A stretch of 64,000 nucleotides of DNA from Actinacidiphila cocklensis. Its GTDB lineage: Bacteria > Actinomycetota > Actinomycetes > Streptomycetales > Streptomycetaceae. Positions 8,370-16,264 of this stretch are shown piece by piece. A program made the position numbers and the translations under genes. A model generated the notes under the pieces. It saw only the letters and a list, made by a program, of their open reading frames with translations, was not told where the DNA came from and ran no database searches. The stretch is from the NCBI RefSeq assembly GCF_907177275.1, contig NZ_CAJSLV010000062.1, forward strand, positions 1 to 64,000, written 5' to 3'. Numbering within the stretch: position 1 is the first letter of the stretch; every line of letters begins with the position of its first letter.

Positions 8370-9383
8370 TCATCTGTCGATCCGTATCGAGGCGCCCGCG
8401 AGCTGGTCGGCGACCTGCCGGATGTCGGCCTCGACCATGATGCGGGCCAGGTCGGCGACCCTCACCTTGGGCTCCCAGTCGAGCAGGTCGCGGGCCTTGC
8501 CCGCGTCGCCGATCAGCGCGTCGACCTCGGTGGGGCGCTCGTACTTGGGGTCGTAGCGGACGTACTGCGTCCAGTCCAGGTCCGCGTGCCCGAAGGCGAC
8601 CTCGACGAACTGCCGTACGGTGGCGGCCTCACCGGTGGCCACCACGTAGTCGTCGGGTTCGTCGCGCTGCAGCATCCGCCACATGGCGTCCACGTACTCC
8701 GGCGCGTAGCCCCAGTCGCGGACCGCGTCCAGGTTGCCCAGGTACAGCCGGTCCTGCAGGCCCGCCTTGATCCTGGCCACCGCCCGGGTGATCTTCCTGG
8801 TCACGAACGTCTCCCCGCGGCGGGGCGACTCGTGGTTGAACAGGATGCCGTTGACGGCGTACATCCCGTACGCCTCACGGTAGTTGACCGTGGCCCAGTA
8901 GCCGAAGACCTTCGCGCAGCCGTACGGGCTGCGCGGGTGGAAGGGGGTGTCCTCGTTCTGCGGCGGTGGGGCGGAGCCGAACATCTCCGAGGACGAGGCC
9001 TGGTAGATCCGTGCCTCGGTGCCGCTGGCGCGTACCGCTTCGAGCAGCCGCATCGCGGACAGGCCGGTCACGTCGCCGGTGTAGAGCGGCGCGTCGAAGG
9101 ACACCCGCACGTGGGACTGGGCGCCGAGGTTGTAGATCTCGTCGGGCCGCAGGTCGCGCAGCAGGTTGACCAGCGCGACGCCGTCGGTGAGGTCGGCGTG
9201 GTGCAGGACGAAGGAACGGTTGCGCGCCTGCGGGTCCTGGTAGATGTGGTCGATGCGCTCGGTGTTGAACGTCGAGGAGCGGCGCACGATGCCGTGCACG
9301 GTGTAGCCCTTGTCCAGCAGCATTTCGGCCAGGTAGGAGCCGTCCTGCCCGGTCACGCCGGTGATGAGCGCGGTCTTGCCCAC
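8370..9383 (-). CDS. gmd: GDP-mannose 4,6-dehydratase
   Basis: Converts GDP-D-mannose to GDP-4-keto-6-deoxy-D-mannose, the first step to GDP-L-fucose. The 337-residue protein is an extended short-chain dehydrogenase: the NADP-binding G-x2-G-x2-G is at residues 9-15, the catalytic Ser/Glu region is SSEMFG (about 131-136), and the Y-x3-K pair is Tyr154/Lys158. The segment NHESPRRGETFVTRK is characteristic of this enzyme. The frame extends to a TTG at 9395, but the GGGGGAA just downstream of that TTG is a good ribosome-binding site for the GTG at 9383, so I choose the GTG. The gene is divergent from fcl, which performs the next step, across a short region with a perfect palindrome. Confidence 0.95.
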   Translation of the reverse strand: MGKTALITGVTGQDGSYLAEMLLDKGYTVHGIVRRSSTFNTERIDHIYQDPQARNRSFVLHHADLTDGVALVNLLRDLRPDEIYNLGAQSHVRVSFDAPLYTGDVTGLSAMRLLEAVRASGTEARIYQASSSEMFGSAPPPQNEDTPFHPRSPYGCAKVFGYWATVNYREAYGMYAVNGILFNHESPRRGETFVTRKITRAVARIKAGLQDRLYLGNLDAVRDWGYAPEYVDAMWRMLQRDEPDDYVVATGEAATVRQFVEVAFGHADLDWTQYVRYDPKYERPTEVDALIGDAGKARDLLDWEPKVRVADLARIMVEADIRQVADQLAGASIRIDR

Positions 9384-9414
9384 GCGTTCCCCCAAGAGTT
9401 GGTGTCGGTCCAGG

Positions 9415-9430
9415 TCCGCATGAATGCGGA
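9415..9430. promoter_or_regulatory. Palindrome between gmd and fcl, candidate operator
   Basis: A perfect 7-2-7 palindrome, TCCGCAT-GA-ATGCGGA, lies in the roughly 80-bp region between the divergent gmd and fcl genes. Its size and position suit a dimeric repressor that would co-regulate both steps of GDP-L-fucose synthesis. I see no adjacent regulator gene to pair with it, and chance occurrence of one such palindrome cannot be excluded. Confidence 0.5.
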
Positions 9431-9464
9431 ATTAACACCCGGACGGATGAAGTGTGCTGACACA

Positions 9465-10469
9465 ATGCCGTTCATGACGGAACTACTGCCGGACGGCGCC
9501 CGGGTCTTCGTCGCGGGGCACCGCGGTCTCGTCGGCTCGGCGGTGGTCCGCCGCCTCACAGCCGAGGGCCACCCCGTGCTGGTCCGCACGCGCGACGAGC
9601 TGGATCTACGGGACGCCGCGGCAACTGCCGCGTGGCTGCGGCAGACCCGCCCCGACGCGGTGGTGCTGGCCGCCGCCAAGGTCGGGGGGATCATGGCCAA
9701 CTCGACCTACCCGGTGCAGTTCCTCGAGGACAACCTGCGCATCCAGCTGAGCGTCGTCGCGGGCGCGCACGCCGCCGGGGTACCGCGGCTGCTGTTCCTC
9801 GGCTCGTCGTGCATCTACCCCAAGTTCGCCCCGCAGCCGATCCGCGAGGACGCGCTGCTGACCGGCCCGCTGGAGCCGACCAACGAGGCGTACGCACTGG
9901 CGAAGATCGCCGGCATCGTGCAGGTCCAGTCGTACCGCAGGCAGTACGGAGCCGCGTACGTCTCGGCGATGCCGACCAACCTCTACGGCCCGGGCGACAA
10001 CTTCGACCTGGCCACCTCGCACGTGCTGCCCGCGCTGATCCGCCGCTTCGACGAGGCCGCGCGGGACGGCGCCCCCGAGGTCACGCTGTGGGGCAGCGGC
10101 ACCCCGCGGCGCGAGTTCCTGCACGTCGACGACCTCGCCGCGGCCTGCACCCTGCTGCTGCGCGAGTACGACGCCGACGAGCCGGTCAACGTCGGCTGCG
10201 GCGAGGACCTGACCATCCGCGAACTCGCCGAGACCGTCAGCGACGTCGTCGGCTACCGCGGCCGGATCGGCTGGGACACCGCCAAGCCCGACGGCACCCC
10301 GCGCAAACTCCTCGACGTATCCCGGCTGTTCGCGCTCGGCTGGCGGCCGCGCGTCGCGCTGCGCGACGGTGTCGCGGCCGTCCACCGGCAGTGGCGTGAG
10401 CAGGCGGCCGGCAGCGCGGCCGCCGGGTCTGAGCCGGACCCGGGCGCGGAGCCCGCGGCGGCCCACTAG
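9465..10469 (+). CDS. fcl: GDP-L-fucose synthase (epimerase/reductase)
   Basis: Performs the 3,5-epimerisation and NADPH-dependent 4-reduction that convert the Gmd product to GDP-L-fucose. In the 334-residue reading the Rossmann G-x2-G-x2-G is at residues 18-24 (AGHRGLVGSA), the Ser/Cys catalytic region is FLGSSCIYPK (111-120), and the Y-x3-K pair is Tyr143/Lys147. The string LLTGPLEPTNEAYALAK is typical of the family. The start is uncertain: ATG 9465 has a distant GATGAAG, and the in-frame ATG 9474 is equally possible. The C-terminal 20 residues are an Ala-rich extension. Its TAG stop interlocks with the stop of the convergent glycosylphosphotransferase gene in a single CTAG. Confidence 0.93.
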   Translation: MPFMTELLPDGARVFVAGHRGLVGSAVVRRLTAEGHPVLVRTRDELDLRDAAATAAWLRQTRPDAVVLAAAKVGGIMANSTYPVQFLEDNLRIQLSVVAGAHAAGVPRLLFLGSSCIYPKFAPQPIREDALLTGPLEPTNEAYALAKIAGIVQVQSYRRQYGAAYVSAMPTNLYGPGDNFDLATSHVLPALIRRFDEAARDGAPEVTLWGSGTPRREFLHVDDLAAACTLLLREYDADEPVNVGCGEDLTIRELAETVSDVVGYRGRIGWDTAKPDGTPRKLLDVSRLFALGWRPRVALRDGVAAVHRQWREQAAGSAAAGSEPDPGAEPAAAH

Positions 10470-12088
10470 TAGGCCCCGCGGCCGTCGACCACGGCCCGTA
10501 CCGTACGGGTCATGACCTCCAGGTCGCCGGCCAGCGACCAGTTGTCGACGTAGCGCAGGTCCAGCGCCAGCGTCTCGTCCCACGACAGGTCCGAGCGCCC
10601 GCTGACCTGCCACAGGCCGGTGATGCCGGGCTTGACCGCGAGCCGCCGCATCGCCACCTCGTCGTAGCGGTCGACCTCCTCGGGCAGCGGCGGGCGCGGC
10701 CCGACCAGCGACATCTCGCCGCGCAACACGTTGAACAGCTGCGGCAGTTCGTCCAGCGAGCAGCGCCGCAGCAGCCGGCCGACCGCGGTGACCCGCGGAT
10801 CGCGGCGCATCTTGAACATCAGCCCGTCGTGCTCGTTGGCGCCGCTGCGCTCCAACTCCGCCTTGCGGGCCTCCGCGTCGGCCACCATCGTGCGGAACTT
10901 CCACATGGTGAAGCTCGCACGATGCTGCCCGCAGCGCACCTGCCGGTGGAAGGCGGGACCCGGCGACGTCAGCCTTATGGCCAGCGCGACCACGCAGAAC
11001 ACCGGCGCGAGCATCAGCAGTCCGAGCGCCGCGCCGGTACGGTCCAGCGCCGACTTCAGGCCGAGCTGCACCCCGTGCCTGACCGGCGGCGCTATGTGCA
11101 GCACCAGCAGCCCGGCAGGCGCGTCCAGGCCGACCCGGCGCACCTGCACGTCGACCAGGCCCGGCAGCAGCGCCACCGGCAGCCCCGCGTCGTGCAGGCT
11201 CCAGGAGAGCCGGCGCAGCCGCTCGGCCGACAGCCGCGGCCCCGGCGCCACCAGCACCAGGTCCGCATTGTGCTCGCGGGCCGCCCGCAGCACCGCCGCC
11301 GCGTCGTCCTTCGACCCGGCCGGCTCCAGGACGCCGAGCCGCTCGGTCACCGGCGCCCCGCACTCCAGCTTCGCGCTGCCCACCGGGACGACGCCGACGA
11401 CCACGTACGCGTGCTCGGTCCTGGCCGCCAGATGCCCCACCACGTGGTCGGCGGCACCTGGCTCGCCGATCACCAGTGCCCGGCGCACCGCGTGCGCCTC
11501 GCGCCGGGCGGCGATCAGCCGGTGGTAGGTGACCCTGCGGCACGCGGCCGTCAGCAGCGGTGCCCAGGCGAGCGCGGCCAGCGCTGTCGACGGCTCGGTG
11601 ACCTCGCCGAACGCGGTCCGCAGGACCGCCAGGACGCCGAGCAGCACCAGCCAGTCGCCGAGCACCTGGAAGCTGCCGCGGCCCTCGCCGAGCGCGCTCG
11701 CCGCATAGCGCCCGCGCACCGCGCGCACCGCGGGCCACGCCAGCGCCGCGGCCAGCGCCGCCGGCAGGGCGTGCGGCTGGCCGCCGGCATGCAGCGTCAC
11801 CGCCGTGGGCACGCCCGCGCCCAGCGCGTCGACGATCACCGCGACCGGTAGGTACCAGGCGGCCTTCTGGCCGTAGCCGTGCGGTGCGCCCGCCCGGCCG
11901 TGTGCCGTACGCCCGCCCTCGGCTCGGGCACGCCGCCGGGTGTACCCCAGTGGCGCATTCAATGCTCCGGCAGCCGAGGCCGGTTGACCCTGTGCTCCGA
12001 ACGCGAGCGGATTTCCGTTCCGCCCGGTTCCGCGCTCACTTGCTACGGGTATCGCTGGTCTGACCGACTGTGCATCGACATGCCGCAT
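10466..12088 (-). CDS. Polyprenyl-phosphate glycosylphosphotransferase (initiating enzyme)
   Basis: A 540-residue membrane enzyme of the WbaP/CpsE type, which would start repeat-unit synthesis by moving a sugar-1-phosphate onto undecaprenyl phosphate. A basic, disordered N-terminus (about 1-75) is followed by several membrane segments, a Rossmann-like central region (RRALVIGEPGAADHV), one further hydrophobic segment, and the bacterial sugar-transferase domain. That domain carries FTMWKFRTM, SLDELPQLFNVLRGEMS, LVGPRPPLPEEV and KPGITGLWQVSGR. ATG 12088 follows GGGGGG at good spacing and is preferred to the TTG at 12136. It is convergent with fcl, sharing the CTAG at 10466-10469. Confidence 0.93.
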   Translation of the reverse strand: MRHVDAQSVRPAIPVASERGTGRNGNPLAFGAQGQPASAAGALNAPLGYTRRRARAEGGRTAHGRAGAPHGYGQKAAWYLPVAVIVDALGAGVPTAVTLHAGGQPHALPAALAAALAWPAVRAVRGRYAASALGEGRGSFQVLGDWLVLLGVLAVLRTAFGEVTEPSTALAALAWAPLLTAACRRVTYHRLIAARREAHAVRRALVIGEPGAADHVVGHLAARTEHAYVVVGVVPVGSAKLECGAPVTERLGVLEPAGSKDDAAAVLRAAREHNADLVLVAPGPRLSAERLRRLSWSLHDAGLPVALLPGLVDVQVRRVGLDAPAGLLVLHIAPPVRHGVQLGLKSALDRTGAALGLLMLAPVFCVVALAIRLTSPGPAFHRQVRCGQHRASFTMWKFRTMVADAEARKAELERSGANEHDGLMFKMRRDPRVTAVGRLLRRCSLDELPQLFNVLRGEMSLVGPRPPLPEEVDRYDEVAMRRLAVKPGITGLWQVSGRSDLSWDETLALDLRYVDNWSLAGDLEVMTRTVRAVVDGRGAY

Positions 12089-12261
12089 GGACCCCCCAGC
12101 CACCTCGCGACCGCCGGCGCCCTTCCACTTCCCCAAGTGGCGGGTCGCCGTGATACCAGCGAACGCTAGGCCAACAGGCCGTCCTTCCGCTGTGGTTTAC
12201 GCATATTCGAGCCGATGTTATGACCGAGTTAACACGACTATGGCGTCTCGTCGAGCACACA

Positions 12262-12281
12262 GTGTAAGAGAACCGTTACAC
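12262..12281. promoter_or_regulatory. Inverted repeat GTGTAA-N8-TTACAC upstream of the Rsm22-like gene
   Basis: Perfect 6-bp arms GTGTAA (12262-12267) and TTACAC (12276-12281) lie in the most AT-rich stretch of the window (about 12190-12300), between two divergent genes. The repeat is about 30-40 bp upstream of the possible starts of the methyltransferase gene, a suitable operator position. No regulator gene is adjacent. Confidence 0.4.
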
Positions 12282-12309
12282 GAGTGAACGCCCCTTACAG
12301 TTGGGGCTT

Positions 12310-13335
12310 GTGCCTACCGTGCCCCTCCCCGACGACCTGCGTGCCGCCCTCGCCGACCAGCTGCGCTCCACCGCCCCCAGCAGGGCGTCCGCACAGGTCG
12401 AGCGCCTCATCGAGAGCTACCGCGGTGCGACCCCCACCGCCGCGCCGATCCTGCGCGACGCGGCGGACGTCGCCGCCTACGCCGCCTACCGGATGCCGGC
12501 CACCTATGCCGCGGTCAGGACGGCGCTCGGCGCATTCCGCTTGCAGGCGGGGGAGTGGACTCCGCGCACCCACCTCGACCTCGGCGGCGGCACGGGCGCG
12601 GCCACCTGGGCGGTGGCCGACGCCTGGGAGGACGCCGGGCACCGCAGCACCGTGCTCGACTGGTCCCAGCCCGCGCTGACCCTGGGCGCCGCGCTGGCCA
12701 AGACCGCGCGCACCGCATCGGTACGCGACGCCGACTGGACCAGGCAGCCGCTCGGCGGCGCCGCCCGGCTGCCGCAGGCCGACCTGGTCACCGTCTCGTA
12801 CGTCCTCGGCGAACTCACCGACGCCGACCGGGAGTCGCTGGTCGCCGCGGCCGTGGAGGCCGCCGCCGGCGCCGTCGTCGTGGTCGAGCCCGGCACCCCC
12901 GAGGGGTACGCGCGCGTCATCGACGCGCGCGACCGGCTGATCGCCGCCGGGCTGCACGTCCTCGCACCCTGCCCGCACGACGGGCGCTGCCCGGTCACCG
13001 GTGACGACTGGTGCCACTTCGCCGCGCGCGTGCAGCGCACCGCGCTGCACCGGCAGATCAAGGGCGCGTCGCTGCCCTACGAGGACGAGAAGTTCAGCTA
13101 CGTCGCCGCCGCCCGCTTCCCCGCCGAGCCGGCGCCCGGGCGGGTGGTCCGCCATCCGCAGATCCGCAAGGGCCTCGTCCTGCTCGACCTCTGCGGCCGC
13201 CCGCCCGGCCTGTCCCGTACGACGGTCAGCAAGCGTCAGGGCGACGCCTACCGCGCGGCACGCGACACCGAGTGGGGCGATCCCTGGCCCCCGGACCTGA
13301 CCGCCGCGCAGGACGACACGCCCGCGGAGTCCTAG
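12310..13335 (+). CDS. Rsm22-like class I methyltransferase
   Basis: A 341-residue SAM-dependent methyltransferase-fold protein resembling the Rsm22 family, which associates with small ribosomal subunits in mitochondria and is common but little studied in actinobacteria. The SAM-binding loop is DLGGGTGA at residues 90-97, followed by the expected DWSQPAL strand and a later VVVVEPGTP. A cysteine/histidine cluster at Cys221, His223, Cys227, Cys235 and His236 fits the metal or Fe-S site described for Rsm22 proteins. Starts are ambiguous: TTG 12301, GTG 12310 and GTG 12319 are in frame and none has a strong ribosome-binding site. Its stop interlocks with that of the convergent corA gene in a CTAG. 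Confidence 0.85.
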   Translation: MPTVPLPDDLRAALADQLRSTAPSRASAQVERLIESYRGATPTAAPILRDAADVAAYAAYRMPATYAAVRTALGAFRLQAGEWTPRTHLDLGGGTGAATWAVADAWEDAGHRSTVLDWSQPALTLGAALAKTARTASVRDADWTRQPLGGAARLPQADLVTVSYVLGELTDADRESLVAAAVEAAAGAVVVVEPGTPEGYARVIDARDRLIAAGLHVLAPCPHDGRCPVTGDDWCHFAARVQRTALHRQIKGASLPYEDEKFSYVAAARFPAEPAPGRVVRHPQIRKGLVLLDLCGRPPGLSRTTVSKRQGDAYRAARDTEWGDPWPPDLTAAQDDTPAES

Positions 13336-14444
13336 AGCCAGCCGATGCGGCGGAAGGCGCGGAAGACCACCGCGGACAGCGTGGCCGTCACGCCCAGCAT
13401 CAGCGGGTAGCCGAAGGTCCAGCGCAGCTCGGGCATGTGGTCGAAGTTCATGCCGTAGAAGCCGGCGATCATCGTCGGGATCGCCAGGATGGCGGCGGCG
13501 GCACTGATCCGCCGCATGTCCACGTTCTGCTGCACGGCCAATTGGCTGAGATTCGCCGCCAGCAGCCCGTCCACCAGCTCGCTGTACGCGGTCAGCCGCT
13601 CCTTCACATGCGACAGGTGGTCGGACACGTCGCGGAAGTAGCGCCGCATCTCCGTGCCGATCAGGCCGTCCGCACCCTCGGTCAGCCGCTCCAGCGGGCG
13701 GGCCGTCGGGTAGACGGCGTGCTTGAACTCGATCAGCTCCCGCTTGAGCTGGTAGATCCGCTCGGCGTCGTCGCCGTGCGCGGTGGAGAAGACGTCGGAC
13801 TCCAGGGTGTCCACGTCCAGCTCGACCGCGTCGGCGACGTCGAGGAAGTCGTCGACGACCTGGTCGGCGATCGCGTGCAGCACCGCCGCGGGGCCCTGCC
13901 TGAGCATCTCCGGCCTGGCCTCCAGCGCCTTGCGCACCCGGGACAGGCCCGGCGCGCTGCCGTGCCGCACCACGACCACGAAGTCGGGACCGACGAAGAC
14001 CATCAGCTCGCCGGTGTCCACGACCTCGCTCGTCGCGGTGAGCTTCTCGTGCTCCACGAAGACGATCGTCTTGAGCACCAGGAAGAGGGTGTCGCCGTAC
14101 CGCTCCAGTTTCGGCCGCTGGTGCGCCTGCACCGCGTCCTCGACCGCCAGCGGGTGCAGCCCGAAGACCTCGGCGATCTCCTCCAGGTGCTCCGCCTCCG
14201 GCTGGTGCAGGCCTATCCACGCGAAACCGCCGCGCTTGCGCGCCTCGTCGAGCACCTGCTGCGGCGGCAGCGACGCGGCACGGCAGCCGTCCTCGTAGAC
14301 CGCGCAGTCCACGACCACGTCGGCGGTGCAGCGGCGCTGCTCGGGGACGGCGTCCGCGCCGTCCAGGCTGTGCCACCGGCCGTCGCGCCGCCACTGCCGG
14401 CCGGTTGCGCGCCGGACTGCCGCCGTGGTGCTGTGCTGCTTCAT
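13332..14444 (-). CDS. corA: CorA-family magnesium/cobalt transporter
   Basis: A 370-residue divalent-cation channel. The large N-terminal cytosolic domain includes helices rich in charged residues (about 180-300). Near the C-terminus the first membrane helix ends in the diagnostic Gly331-Met332-Asn333 (YGMNFDHMPEL), the selectivity loop; a second helix and a short basic tail follow. The start at 14444 has GGAGAAAG at good spacing and overlaps the stop of the upstream FAD-oxidoreductase gene in an ATGA, so the two are co-translated. That partnership is unusual and gives no clear functional link. Confidence 0.94.
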   Translation of the reverse strand: MKQHSTTAAVRRATGRQWRRDGRWHSLDGADAVPEQRRCTADVVVDCAVYEDGCRAASLPPQQVLDEARKRGGFAWIGLHQPEAEHLEEIAEVFGLHPLAVEDAVQAHQRPKLERYGDTLFLVLKTIVFVEHEKLTATSEVVDTGELMVFVGPDFVVVVRHGSAPGLSRVRKALEARPEMLRQGPAAVLHAIADQVVDDFLDVADAVELDVDTLESDVFSTAHGDDAERIYQLKRELIEFKHAVYPTARPLERLTEGADGLIGTEMRRYFRDVSDHLSHVKERLTAYSELVDGLLAANLSQLAVQQNVDMRRISAAAAILAIPTMIAGFYGMNFDHMPELRWTFGYPLMLGVTATLSAVVFRAFRRIGWL

Positions 14445-15982
14445 CGTGCTTTCTCCAGTACCGCCATCGCCGCGTTGTGCCCGGGGACACCGCTGACCCC
14501 GCCGCCGCGGACCGCGCCCGCGCCGCACAGGTAGACGTTCGCATACGGCGTGCCCACGCCCCACCTGCCAGTGGCGTCCGTCACGTCCTGCTCCGCGTAC
14601 GGCCACGACAGGTCCCGGTGGAAGATGTGGCCGCCGGGCAGGCCCACCTCGCGCTCCAGGTCCAGCGGCGACTTCGCCTCGATGCAGGGCCGGCCCTCGG
14701 CGTCGAGGGCCAGACAGTCCGACAGCGGCTCGGCGAGCACCGCGTCCAGTTGCGCCAGCGTGGCCCGCAGCACCTCCGCCTTCGCGCCCGCCGGGTCGGC
14801 CGCGAAGAGCCGGGCCGGCGCGTGCAGGCCGAACAGCGTCAACGTGTGCATGCCCCAGCCGGCCAGGTCGGGGGACAGGATCGACGGGTCGGTCAGGCTG
14901 TGGCAGTAGATCTCCGACGGCGGCGCGTCCGGCACCCGGCCCGCCGCGGCCTGCTCGTACGCGGTCTGCAGCCCGTCGTAGCCCTCCGCGATGTGGAAGG
15001 TGCCGGCGAAGGCGTCCCGCGGGTCGACCACGCTGTCCCGCAGCCGCGGCAGGCGGCGCAGCAGCATGTTGACCTTGAGCTGGGCGCCCTCCGGGGCCGG
15101 CTCGGGGCGCGGCTCGCCCAGCAGGCCCGCCAGCTCGTACGGGGAGGCGTTGACCAGGACGTCCGCCGCGTCGACGGTGCGGCCGCCGGAGAGGGTCAGT
15201 GCGGCGCGTACGCCGTCGGCCTCGATGCCCGTCACCTCGGTGCCGGTGGCGATCTCCACGCCCGCCGCGCGTGCGGCGTCCGCGAGGGCGCCGGTGAACG
15301 CGCCCATGCCGCCCAGCGGCACGTCCCAGTCGCCGGTGCCGCCGCCGATCACGTGGTAGAGGAAGCAGCGGTTCTGCCGCAGCGAGGGGTCGTGTGCGTG
15401 GGTGAACGTGCCGATCAGGGCGTCGGTCAACACGATGCCGCGGACGGTGTCGTCGCCGAAGGCCGCCTCCACGGTCTCGCCGAGCGGCCGCTCGAACAGC
15501 GCGGACCAGGCCGCCGGGTCGTCCACCCGGCGCTCCAGCTCCGCCCGGCTGGGCAGCGGCTGCGTGAGCGTCGGGAACACGGCCTGCGCCACCCGGTGGG
15601 TCATCGCGTAGAAGCGCTCCCAGGCTTCGTACTCCCGGTCCGACCCGGTCAGCCGCGCGAAGCCCTCACGGGTCCTGGCCGGGTCCTGGGCGTCCACCAG
15701 CAGGCCGCGGTCGCCGTACGGCGTGTACGAGGAGATGCGGCGGCGGCGGACGGCGAAGTTCAGGCCGAGGTCGTCGACGATCTTCCTGGGCAGGAGGCTG
15801 ACCAGGTACGAATACCGGGACAACCAGGCGTCCCAGCCGCTGAACGCCCGCGTCGAGACCGCGGCTCCCCCGACTGCGTCGAGCCGCTCGACCACCAGCA
15901 CGGTGCGGCCTGCCCGCGCGAGGTAGGTCGCCGCGACCAGTCCGTTGTGCCCGCCGCCCACCACGACCACGTCGTATGCCAT
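14441..15982 (-). CDS. FAD-dependent phytoene-dehydrogenase-like oxidoreductase
   Basis: A 513-residue flavoprotein. The N-terminal dinucleotide-binding motif VVVGGGHNGLVAA (about 5-17) and the VVERLDAVGGAA loop are typical of the phytoene desaturase/amine oxidase superfamily, and a C-terminal FAD segment (LCGAGAVRGGGVSG followed by PGHNAA) matches the same fold. The protein belongs with the broad CrtI-like group conserved outside carotenoid clusters, whose substrate is unknown; no carotenoid genes are nearby. The ATG at 15982 has an AGGGTG box. It is the first gene of a two-gene unit with corA. Confidence 0.88.
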   Translation of the reverse strand: MAYDVVVVGGGHNGLVAATYLARAGRTVLVVERLDAVGGAAVSTRAFSGWDAWLSRYSYLVSLLPRKIVDDLGLNFAVRRRRISSYTPYGDRGLLVDAQDPARTREGFARLTGSDREYEAWERFYAMTHRVAQAVFPTLTQPLPSRAELERRVDDPAAWSALFERPLGETVEAAFGDDTVRGIVLTDALIGTFTHAHDPSLRQNRCFLYHVIGGGTGDWDVPLGGMGAFTGALADAARAAGVEIATGTEVTGIEADGVRAALTLSGGRTVDAADVLVNASPYELAGLLGEPRPEPAPEGAQLKVNMLLRRLPRLRDSVVDPRDAFAGTFHIAEGYDGLQTAYEQAAAGRVPDAPPSEIYCHSLTDPSILSPDLAGWGMHTLTLFGLHAPARLFAADPAGAKAEVLRATLAQLDAVLAEPLSDCLALDAEGRPCIEAKSPLDLEREVGLPGGHIFHRDLSWPYAEQDVTDATGRWGVGTPYANVYLCGAGAVRGGGVSGVPGHNAAMAVLEKAR

Positions 15983-16011
15983 GGCGGCACCCTAAGCCGT
16001 CCGGCTCGGTC

Positions 16012-16215
16012 AGGGGTTGCCCCTTGCGCTGGCGTCGCGTCTTTCCCGCCGCCGCGGCTGGTCGCGCAATCCCCCGCGCCCCTGGGGGTTGCCCTCTGCG
16101 TAGAGGGTGAGCGTTTTTCAGGGGCGCGGGGAACTGCGCGACAAGCCACGACGCCGCGGCGGGCAGGCAACCGACTGCAGGGGCAGGACCTGAAGGGGCG
16201 CGGGGAACTGCGCGC
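16012..16215. repeat. Dispersed palindromic intergenic repeat, two copies of the core
   Basis: The gap between the FAD-oxidoreductase start and the small gene at 16265 holds no gene but is highly structured. Near-perfect 23-bp arms at 16062-16084 and 16119-16141 (two mismatches) enclose a smaller CCCTCTGCG/AGAGGG hairpin. The right arm contains the core GCGCGGGGAACTGCGCG, which recurs as a direct repeat at about 16195-16214 and, in a variant, near 23507-23525. The arms may extend outward through CCGCGGC/GCCGCGG segments. This kind of repeat is scattered through streptomycete genomes in intergenic positions, as far as I recall. It could end transcription or stabilise RNA. Confidence 0.65.
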
Positions 16216-16264
16216 CCGGCAGGCCACCGGGGGAAGGCCCGCCGGGAAGGGGACGATCGGGGGG

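Noticed and set aside
12301..12319. A single certain start for the Rsm22-like gene
   Set aside because: TTG 12301, GTG 12310 and GTG 12319 are all in frame without a decisive ribosome-binding site; GTG 12310 is a provisional choice.
12295..14544. A 749-codon minus-strand frame opposite the Rsm22-like gene and in a wrong frame over corA
   Set aside because: Composition is Arg/Gly/Ala-rich with no motif, and clear genes occupy both regions in other frames.
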